Source: Owenia fusiformis
Taxonomy: Eukaryota > Annelida > Polychaeta > Sabellida > Oweniidae
Reading direction: 5' to 3'
Assembly (NCBI GenBank): GCA_903813345.2
Contig: CAIIXF020000003.1
Span: forward strand, 32,861,151-32,925,150
DNA length: 64,000 nt
In this document: piece after piece, positions 43,201-55,200 of the stretch
Numbering within the stretch: position 1 is the stretch's first letter
How the letters are laid out: every line of letters starts with the position of its first letter
Made by a program: the position numbers and the translations under genes
Notes under the pieces: model-generated
Told to the model about the DNA's origin: nothing
The model's database searches: none
Seen by the model: the letters and a program-made list of their open reading frames with translations, nothing else

Positions 43201-46200
43201 CATCAAACCCTTCATCATCATCATCATCATCATCTGTGTCATTTGATGGTACTATCTCAGCAGCTACATTTTCCACTGCATGCATTTTTCATTATCAAAT
43301 AATTTATTGAAAACAATTGGCTTACCATTGGCTCGCTTTGTCAGGGTTCGAACTCAACTTTTTAGACTGGTAGTGAAAATAGTTACCTGACATTTTTTCT
43401 AGGTAACTAAATTCCAAAGTAAGGTAGTTGTTTTTACCGACACAGTTTTCCTTGACACTAAAAACAAATCGATCGATCTGTTGATCTCAAGTTTATTATG
43501 TTTACAAAATAAACCATCCCCCTTTAATATGACATTAAAATAAGATATAAAAAGAACTGGATCATACACATGATACAGGACTATCCTTCTTTCCAGAATG
43601 ATAGATATAGATGTATTTGCCTCAAAAAATAGTATTTTTCTGACTCAAAAGTAAATAGAATTAGCTTTAACCTTTACCATGCTGCCTTATTTCAGCAAAT
43701 ATATCCCACGTAACTGGCTTCTTTTTCAAAGAGTGCAAAAAATGATATGCCTGGACTAAATAATTAATATCTCAATAACTACTGAATGAATCTGGATAAA
43801 ATTTTCACAAAGGGAAGATACAGTGGCCTGGCTCATGAAATAAATGTTCTTATGAATATTTTTCGTACAATAACATGACTGGGCATAAATATACCATGAA
43901 TACTCCTCCAAAATCCGCCGCTCCGCCCCTTCGTCTGGTCAGAATTCAAATCTGAATTTGCAGCGATCGAATGTTCAATTTTTCAATTCAGAAAATATTC
44001 TAGTTTCTATTTTCGATGACCATTATCGGCTTCCAAGAGCCTAAAGAGCTCGAAATCGTAGTCCATTTCCTCCACATTTTCGTAGTGATCGTATTTGTCC
44101 GCCATTTTGTACGATTTGTTCACTTAAAACGACTAAAACACTGTTTAAATTGTTGAATTGAGAATTATTTTTCGAAATATCGCCATTTTTAGGTCAACAG
44201 GAAGTCATGTTAGGCACTGAATAAATCGGGCAATCTAATTGGACAATACGAATGGCGCGAAAAAGTAAAGTTTTTAAAAGTTTGAAATTGGGCATACGGG
44301 TCCGCCGGCAGTTGTGAGAGACATTTTAGTCTCGGCGGATGCGTTCGCCGGCAGCACGCTAAAGGTTAAAAGACCTTAGAAGAATGTTTCAAGTCAATCA
44401 ATTCAGAGAAAAGATGTTGTCTTATGAGAACATAAACATTGGTAGTCATGTGATCAGACCAAATTATAATAGACCAATCATGTTGTTTCAACATTCAAAT
44501 TTAAATTTCACACTATAATAAACATTCCTAAGTGGCTCTAAGTGAAAGGTCAACCTGCTTAATTTATGCAGCTGTTGCGTTTTAGAGTTTCCCTTCCCAA
44601 GATTTTATTTTTTATTTCAAATCTACATGGTGAAATGGGAACTGCAAACTTTATTGAAGGGGGTATGCTTATTGAAAGCAATTACTAGTATTTTTCTCAA
44701 TAGATGTCTCCCTCTCTCACTAACAGGAAGTTAGCAATCTTCAAAAGGTATCTAATAATACGGTGATTTTACTTGAAAATTGCCGGTTTTTCAGACTTTA
44801 TTTTAGAAAAATAAGAAACTGTATGGTAAGTAAACACTTTATCTTATGTTTTGACAGTAATGTCGTGGGTATGTCACCGGGATTCTCGCCTGAAAGCGTT
44901 CTAAATCCATAATCGCAAGCAAGGCAAGTAAAAATCACAAATTATCGCCCAGCACTTTTCATTTCCGCCTCTGGCGAGGTGCGACTGTTAAGCTTCCACA
45001 CTGACTTGATGTGATGAGTATCAGAAGTCCTGGTCGCTTGCTTCGAAAATAATTCTGCTGAACTGACAATTAACACATAGGGCCTCATTATTAAATCAAA
45101 TATAGGCCATCTAAATAATATATAGTCTACCACATTAAGAAATACCAATGCAATAACATAATTCTGGTTCTATACTACATCATCATGTACTATTACAATA
45201 TATAAATTTACAACTCATATTAGATCAAGGCCGATGTATTTATTCATCAACAATTTATAGCATGGCATATACAGCATGTAGGAGATGAGTCTAACAGTAT
45301 GTGAATTTTAATCATAATTAGTGGAAGATTGCATTTCATAGATCAACTCCATTAGTGATATAATATATAATATATTAAATGTGATTTTTCAAGAACTTCC
45401 CATTACCCAAATTAAGATAGGCTCTTGTATAAATCAGTAAATTCATATTATCTAAGTTTTTTATGGTTTACTGGGGTTTGTGCCATTTTTTCATTGCAAC
45501 TGCAGGGGTGTATCTGGGAAGCAACAGAGGGGGGGGGGGGTCCAAATTTCAGGTCAGAGAAAAACTTCTGCGCTTGCACGAAAAAAAAGTTAACCTAAAA
45601 CCTTAAAGTGGGCCCAAATTTTGAAATTTTGAGGCCTATTTTCTTCAAAATTTGGCCTGAAATTAAAAAATAAGGCCATAAAGGCCCAGTAATGACCAAA
45701 AAGGCCCACTTTTCGGGGCTTAAGGCCTTTTATGGCCCACCAATTTTTAGGGGCCAAATTTTTTTTCTGGGGCCCCCACTCACCACTCCTATCATAGCTA
45801 AAGGCATGATTATCTGAAATATCTAATATTAGGGAGTTTAAGCTTGCAATGTTTTACCCAACCTAAACGTGAACAGAAATTATTTAAGCGATGCATTTGT
45901 ATGGGCGATTGGTCACATATAGGTGGCATTTCGATTTTATATGCAAGCTTAAACTCCCTTATATATCAATTATACTGGAAGCTATCAGTGACATTAAACA
46001 TGAGCAGTTTCTTGGTATATCACACAAAGAGCTTCATACAGTTAAGCCCTTATTGAGCCATGATACAATAAAGCCCCGATGAGCTGTGATAAAGCAAAAG
46101 CATCATAGAACTATGAGTCTTCATTAAGCTGCGATATAGTAAAGCCCACCAAGTTGTGATATTGCAAATGCCTCATTGAGCTGTGATATAATAAATCCCT

Positions 46201-49200
46201 CGCAGTTGTGATATAGTAAAGCCTTCACTAAGCTGTGATACAGTAAAGCCCTCCAAGTTGTGAAATAGTAAAGCCATCACTCAGTTGTGATATAGTAAAG
46301 CCATCACTCAGTTATGATATAGTAAAGCCTTCACTAAGCTGTGATACAGTAAAGCCCTCCAAGTTGTGAAATAGTAAAGCCATCACTCAGTTGTGATATA
46401 GTAAAGCCATCACTCAGTTGTGATATAGTAAAGCCATCACTGAGCTGTGATATAATAAATCCCTCGCAGTTGTGATATAGTAAAGCCATCACTCAGCTGT
46501 GATTCAATTAAGTCCATCAATTGTGATATAGTAAAGCCATCACTGAGCTGTGATTCAATTAAGTCCATCAATTGTGATATAGTAAAGCCATCACTGAGCT
46601 GTGATTCAATTAAGTCCATCAATTGTGATATAGTAAAGCCATCACTGAGCTGTGATTCAATTAAGTCCATCAATTGTGATAAAGTAAAGACATCACTGAG
46701 CTGTGATTCAATTAAGTCCATCAATTGTGATATAGTAAAGCCATCACTCAGCTGTGATTCAATTAAGTCCATCAATTGTGATATAGTAAAGCCATCACTG
46801 AGCTGTGATTCAATTAAGTCCATCAATTGTGATATAGTAAAGCCATCACTGAGCTGTGATTCAATTAAGTCCATCAATTGTGATATAGTAAAGCCATCAC
46901 TGAGCTGTGATTCAATTAAGTCCATCAATTGTGATAAAGTAAAGACATCACTGAGCTGTGATTCAATTAAGTCCATCAATTGTGATATAGTAAAGCCATC
47001 ACTGAGCTGTGATACAGTAAAGCCCTCACTCAGCTATGATGCAGTAAAGCCCTCAATTAGATGTGATACTATAGTAAAGCCCTCACTGAAGTTGTGATAA
47101 GTAAAGAAAAGCCCTCACTCAACTATGAGACAGCAAAGCCCTGAATTAGATATGATAAAGTAAAGCCCTCATTTAGCCCTGATACTGGAAATAGCTCATC
47201 TCATAGCTGGAGCTTGCAATATCACCCATAATGACAGGCATCATATTACTATTTTTCATCAAGTCAACAAAGCATATCAACTCAAAAAAGAACAATCAAC
47301 ATCACCTCATACTTTAAAACAACCAATATAGACAGATACATCAATAACATTCATCAAAAGAGCAAGCCATGTCAGTCAAGGTGAATATTAAATCATGTAT
47401 TCTAGGTCCTACTCAAATATGACAAATAATGATTGATTATCAAACATTATATAGAGCAGATAGTATGTGTTTATTTATCTAAAAGGCACCATCCTACAGT
47501 GCTACCACTACCTGTCATTTAAAACAGCCTTGGACTAGGGATGTTTACTTCTGTGTATAATGTAGACTTTAATATTAATATGCAAGGTTAAAGTAAATTA
47601 TTAATCAGTTGATGTCAATACTGAATACTATATTCAATAATTCTTAATCAGAATATCATATCATTCTATCACATGGATCTATCATAGATTCTTGTAAAGC
47701 TGCTTGGATATATCATATCACAGGTTTCTATCAACTGCCCCTTTGAGTACACTCTTTGCAAGGAAGAGGTGGTCTGAGTATCTTTTTGAAGACATTATTT
47801 TATTACACAGTGATCTCCCCAGCATTTATGTTCAACATACAGGTTTTACTGGACTCCTTTCTAACTTGAGAATTAACTTCAAATCAAAATCAATTTATAT
47901 TAATGAAAAAGGTTCCATTATCAATTCCGTTATTCTTGTTTTGGAACTGTTGGACTTTCCAGAAAATATGCACATAACATGATATGAGGAGAGTGAAATA
48001 CAATATCATAATTGTGAATTTTTGGGGAAATTTACTCTCAACTTGTATCAAGGCCTTCTAGTCCCATCCTGATACACCATGACATCTCATTTCTTCTCAG
48101 CCCTGAGATGTTTCAGGTATGTTTCAGAAAGATGATATGATTATCAGAATGTTCTAGTCCCTATATAAGAAATATCGAGACTAACATTGTTATAATGATG
48201 GAAAAAATAATGTATGTCTATTCTTGTACAGTATGTTAATAAAGTAAGACAAATGATTTTCAATGTAAAATATCTAGAGCCAGATGCATTGACTCGCTAC
48301 CAAAACATCATCACTAATTAGTATCTATCTATAGGTACATGGGCGTAGCCAGGGGGGGGGGTGCGAGGGGTGCGATCGCACCCCCCCCCCCCCCCGCTCA
48401 AAAAAAAGAAAACCCGGGGATTTGGAACTTCTGTCTCGGGATCATTCAGCCCGGGGATAAAATGGTGATCAGCACTCTTTTCGTTCATTGCAGTTGATAG
48501 GTGGCGGGACTTGATATCTCGATCGGCCAATCAGATTGCTTCTTTTCGACGCCATATTTGTATAAGATTTGTTCAAATTTTCACAGAGTCTTTTCCAGTA
48601 GACAACTTTTGATATTTTAAGGTTCCAGCAGCTCCATCGATTGCGAAAATGTAACGTAAGTAACAACTTAACATGTCTCTTCGCTTAGATGTGACTTTGA
48701 TTGCACTAGCAATTGCGATTGCTTCGTGCAATTTATTTTCGTAGATTCAAATTATTTGAAATTTCATGTGCGTGGGGGGGGCGCATCTGGGATCCACGGC
48801 CACACTCCGATAAACTAGACAGGTTGCTCTGAAGTAAAGGTGCATTTGTTGATTTCCAGTGTTTGACGATTATAGTAGAAATATAATACTAAAAGATTTA
48901 AGAGCGTGGGGTTTGCAGAGAGGGGGCACCCTCCCCATCAGATAGGCTTGTTCTAACTCACTTCTAGAGCTACTGTTAGATTTTGAATTTTGAAAGTATA
49001 GCTCTCCCTCACGGGGATCTCCAGCTGAGGAATTGTAACATCTAAATTTTCACCGGAATATGTCGCTAATTTCCCTGTGAATATAAGCTTATACTATTTG
49101 AAAACTATCTTTTGTATTTTGAAATTGCAGGCTGGCGGGGGACGCAGATGTGGCAGCCGTTTTGCGGCAATCTAAAAGAGATGCTGAGCAAGAGGATGTG

Positions 49201-52200
49201 AGGAGGAAGCAGGATCTGGCAGCTCTGATATTTATCAAATAGTAATCCAACTATTAGAAAATTTGAGGGAATTATAAGGATGGAAGCTCTGATCAATGGA
49301 TAATCAATGGCCATGTCACCTGTGTTTCCAGGCCTGTCCGATACTGTAAAGAAATTACATTTCTTGGTGCCCTCTGTTTTGTGCAAGGAACTTGATACAC
49401 CCGACATCACTGAGATCATAACCACTTACAATCACGATCTACCAAGTCCCGAGAGGGCTCAAAGTGAATTGAGAATGTGGAGAAATCAAAATCTACATAT
49501 TTCTCCTAATGAGAGAGCAGACACTCTTGTAAAATCCCTTAAAGTGTGCAGAAAGGATTTTTACCCCAATATCCATACCCTACTTATACTTGCTGCAACG
49601 TTACCAGCCACCAGCGCTGAATGTGAGCGCAGTTTTAGTGTTCTGCGTCGTTTACACTCCTTTCTTAGAGCCAACATGACTGAAACACGGCTTTCTGGTA
49701 CCCTGCGTGCAGAGTCTAGTTAAACTACACTCTGCCTAGTAGAGACCATATTACAGTTTAGTAGCCCCGCCCCCAAGACGGGTACCGGTGACAGTTTGCG
49801 TAATAAATAACTTTTGACCTACGCGCTGGCCTTTCTTCCACCAATCAGCGAGCATGAAGAAACACACGCCAAATGCGTTCTAATTAAATATGCGCATGTC
49901 ATTGGTCAATTCCGGGCTCAACGATGACGTCAGAAGGAATGACCATATATAGAACGTCGGTCAATTTTGGCCGACGAACACTGATTGGCGCGGTGAGTTC
50001 ACAGGTTTATTTTAGTTTGAAAGAGTGAAGACGAAGCTCTCTTTTAAGAAGTGAAGTCAAACGAATGCAAAGGGTAGCTTTCTGGGGTTGCCCTCATACA
50101 CATTCATTATAGTATGCCAATTGACTTTGATGATGTGGTGGATATGTTTGCCAGATACCACCCTGACAAGCTGCGTAAAGTAAACCTCTTGTATCAGCTG
50201 TAAGAGATTACTAGATTAGTTTGTGCCACTTGGAAATATATGCGACAGTCACATATATTTATTCAATAGTTCTAGTGGATTGAAGATTTTAGTAGTCTAT
50301 CTAAATGGGATAAATATGTACTAGTTTATGTGTTCACTGTACATATACATTTGCAGTACAGAACTCTCAGGATCAAAATGATATCAGACTTATAAATAAC
50401 TTGTTTTTCAGTTTTTACTTGTTACAACAGGGTTGACAATTTAATAAGTCTTGAATAGCTACTGTTGTATTTATTTATTTTGAAGAAGTACCTTATTTCA
50501 TGTCAAAGGTCCCATGTCAAATATTGTTGCTTGAATTCTGTGTTGTGTATGAGAAATGTAAAGAACTAACAGGCCTGTCAACTGTCCCGCAATTTGCGTA
50601 TTTGTCACGCATTTGCTGAAGAATTTGAAGTCACGCCAGTTATTTTTGCGTGACAGAAAATGTCACGCAAATACGCATTTTACCTGATAATTGTCAAGCA
50701 AAAATATTTCTGTAGAAAATTTTCTAAAAAAGATCGTCTACACAGCAAAAATACGAACGACGGGAAAAAAACGTACGCATTTCGTTCGGACTTTTCACGC
50801 GAATTACGGATATGTCACGCATTCCGTTCCGAATTTTTCGTTCCTACCCCCCCCCCCCGTTGATGGATGTTTGAAACGCGAGCGTAGCAAGCGCGAAAAA
50901 TTTGAGGTGTTCAAAATTTGGCAAGATGTAATAAAATTTAAACCAAGGTGTTCAAAATTTGGATCAAGGTGTTCAGATTTGGACCAAGGTGTCCACATTT
51001 TGAGGGGAGGTGTTCAACATTTCCAAGTCACTCATGTTAGGTGTTCCCAAGTTGACAGGCCTGAACTAATGATCTACATGTACATATGTATGATAGACTT
51101 TATAGTGTAATACAGTGATATAGTGTCATAGTAATATAATGTAGAAAGGATTAGCAATAATAAGCAGTGATAAAGTAAAGTAGGGATTTACATTGAACTC
51201 TTTGCAAGTTGTTAAACTAAATGTAATTCCTTTAATTGCTTTATTATAATATGATCAGGATTGTTTATAATGAGAATACATTTTCTGGTGTAACTGCTTG
51301 CAAAAACTTCTATTTAGTCTAAATATGTGCTGAAAGGTGTGACCATGGAAGTTTCCATATTTATTTTTTGTAATAATATCCTGTACATGTTTATATAAAT
51401 GCTTATTTTTTATCTATAGAATATCTAATGATTGGTGCTTATGAGACTCTCATGTATTTCAGTCTCACACAGTAAAGATCTCAGGGCTAGGTAAATCTCA
51501 CATAATGTACTAGTCATTTTATTTTGTAAACATAAACTCAATCACCAAATTCTATTTTTTAATTGCTTCATTAGGATCCAGTTTATTTATATGGATTACA
51601 ATATGGTAAATCTAATGATATGAGACTCTCATGTATTTCAGTCATTAATTTATTTGAGTTTCCATGCATAAAGTCAAACCAAAGAGGTATGGGTGATTGT
51701 AAATATTTTGTTTCTCCAACTAGTCCAACTACTAAAGTGATTACCCAGAAAAGTTGCACTTTTCAATGTAGTCTCTATTGGAGATATAGAGTGTGACCAA
51801 AGTAAGCAATAATCAGCAATACATAAGATGCAATTTAGTATTATAGAACTTGTTAGAGTTAGAGTGTAGTCAGTGAACATAACACTTGTAAAACTGTATT
51901 TCTTTATCATCACTGGCATGTAGCGATTATAGCGGTCCTGTCTTGGCTTATTGAATTGTTACGAAGTTACGTATGCGGTGCGGAAGTTAGAGAGCAAATG
52001 ACCATCATTTCAATGTAATAGTTTATGCAGGAAAATTGAGATTAGGCCATTGGAGTATTTGTTTCATGCATTTGTAAAACGTTACCCACTCATAGGTCAT
52101 ACTTATCGTTAAACCAATAACTCAAATATATGCCCTTGTACACCGATCACCTGTTGAAATTAATACAGGCCGATTTCAACAAATGTAAACGGCGATATAT

Positions 52201-55200
52201 TTAAAATCGTATTCAAGCATGACCACGTCCCAACTTCTTTTGTTTTCTTTACAACTAAGCAATGACTGCAGTCTATTCAGTGTTGCGTATCGAACCTTGT
52301 TTATTATAAAAATAGTGCAACAACAAGCAGAATTCACACATTTACCTTATACTTATTCTCAACTGAAGACATTGAATTTATCTCTTAGGTTTTACATTAT
52401 AAATATCTTAACATGCAGAATACGAAAATAGAGGCTTAGGCCCAACTTTGTATGAATTTTATGAGAATAATCTGATTTTAGAGAAATGAAAAGAAAAATG
52501 TCCACACACTACACAAAATATTTATGGTTCCCCGGGAATACGTATGTGCTGCTTGTATATTAGAATCGTATTCCAGTTACAGAAAGAAGTACATATCATG
52601 CTAAACTATATACAACAGTTATGCACTTGGAGGTTTTGGATACAGGGAATATCCCGAGGGATATATAATATGTCTTCCCTTGGTCCCTTCGGTCCATCGG
52701 GAAGATATATTGTATATCCCTCGGGATATTCCCTGTATCCAAAACCGCCAATTGCATAACCCCTATATATTGGCCAAGGGATAATCCCAATATCCTGACT
52801 ATATGATAATATGTTTATCCCATACCAATCTTGGTCATCTGGTTCACATTGTTAAATCGTGGAAATATTTTAGAATATTCATGTCCAGTTTTGTTTTCTT
52901 GGCCGTGGGCGGATTTTCATGTTCTCTCAAATAATCCCAGATTTATTTTCTCGAATTTTTTATTGATAAAGTGGATGCCCTTTCCCTTTTTTTAACTATC
53001 AAACAGACCCTGATTGTCTGTGTTTTCTCCATTGCCGTTTACAGTCATTCCGCGAACGTAACAAATTATGAACAAATATGCAAGCGGCGATTATGACGTA
53101 GCGGGCAGATATACTACATCTGCCCGCTTGGAGCGGGACGTAAAGCTTTATCCCATGGTTGCAAGGAGGATATAGATCGAATATCACATGATGATATATT
53201 TGATATGTGGATCAAGATATCATATTTTATCAAACAATTTACAAACCATCGAATATCACTTTTAAACTATCGAATATCACATCTTAAATAGAGGATATCC
53301 TATGATTTATGAGTGATATGATTTTTATCCACGAATGGATATGATATCTGCACGAGTGAGCGTAGCGAGAGAGTGCAGATACATGTATCAACATCCATGA
53401 GTGGATTAAAATCATATCACGAGTAAATCATAGGATGTTCTTTATATTCCATAGTTAAAGTCATCATCAGAATCTTCGGGAATTAAGTGATCTAAAACGA
53501 ATTTTCCAAACGATACGGCGATATTGACACTTTGCCTCGTTTTGAGTCTGAAGTAGCAAAAATCCATAAACCATGGCATACGGCGCCGCATGTCATGGCT
53601 AAAACACCGTATGCTATGGTTAAGTGAAAATTTGCCAAAAATATCATATTTTACCACTGATTTCAAAAATACCGTTTTTATTTTGACATGTTATCTTATG
53701 GATATCATGCTAACTATGGAATAATATAGGAATATCCTATGGCTCTGAAATATCACTTATATCCATGAGTGGATATTGATATCTTCGCGAGTGAGCGCAG
53801 CGAATGAGTGAAGATACTGATATCCATGAGTGGATATAAGTGATATTTTTGAAAAACTATAGGATTGTCCGTTTATCCCATTGGGAATTATTATCCAGCG
53901 AACATTGAATAGTCAGATAAATTGTAATGGAAATTCCATTTCGTCTGACATTTTGATTGCGATAATTCAACGAACGTCATATACGTGACGTAACAGAGTG
54001 GTTTGTATTTAATGCGAACGCCGTAAAAACAGGATCCCAAAAAATAAAAATATATAATAAATATATAATTCAATTCAATTCAATTCAATTTATTTCATAA
54101 TTCTTATATAATATACACTATAAAAACAAGCCGCTAGACACCCTAGTGGGTATATGTTGCGGTCTAACAGAAATCATTAAAATGACATCTAGACTACATA
54201 TAAAAGAAAACACTTATATTATGTTACATGTAGGTATATAAACATGGTATTAACAATTAATCTAAGGATGTACAATGTAAAAATGTTACAAAAATCAGGT
54301 ATCAGTATAAAATCAACAGTATAGTATGATATTGGTATTATACATTATCGATAGATGAGTAGTTTTTTATATGAAGATTTGAAAATATTTAGAGTGGAGC
54401 ATTTTTTAATATCATGTGGTAGAGCATTCCAAAGATTAGGACCTAGATAGCGAAGGGAAAGTTTAGAGCATTTAGGGATATGAAAATAATGCAATTGTCT
54501 TGTGTAATGATGATGAATATTAATGTTGATATCAAACAAGTCTTGAAATAGATTTTTTGGAAGACTGGGGTGCTTATTAAAGATTTTGTACATGAACTGA
54601 CCAGTGCAATATCTGTTGACATCAAAAATGTTTAATATGTTAAGATCTTCAAATAAGGGAGCGGAGTGAGAAGGTCTATCCTTATTTAAAGCTAGCCTTA
54701 AGAATTGTTTCTGCAGTTTATGTAGACGATCATAAAATGATTTAAATGTGTTACCCCAGATTATGTTGCAATAATTTAATTGAGAGTGTATCAATGAGTA
54801 GTAAATTGTTTTGAAACTGTTTATTTGAAGTAGATGTTTAATGTGATAAAGAGAACCAATGACGCGAGAAATCTTTGTTTCAATAGATTTTATGTGCTCT
54901 TTAAATTTCAAGTTTTTATCAATAATAATTCCAAGAAAGTCAATTTTATCCCGAAAATTTATGTTCTCATTGCGTATTTTGAGATTCAAATTTGTTTGAT
55001 TTTTTGGGGGGGTCCAAATAGAATAGCATTGGTTTTGCCAATATTAAGTGAAAGTTTGTTTGCTTTTATCCAGTCATCTATTGAATTCAAGTTTGCATTA
55101 GTTCTAGTCATAAGTTCATTTAAATCATAATCACTATCAAGAAGATTGGTGTCATCAGCAAACATAATAAATTTTAGATTAGGGTCAACAAAAGGCAGAT

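Noticed and set aside
46437-46979. 180-codon minus-strand ORF with a 17-residue repeat
   Set aside because: It only reflects a 51-bp minisatellite whose unit is divisible by three; no splice sites or promoter support it.
53442-53666. 74-codon ORF between hairpins as a gene
   Set aside because: Ordinary composition but no recognisable family and confined to a repeat spacer; kept only as part of the repeat description.
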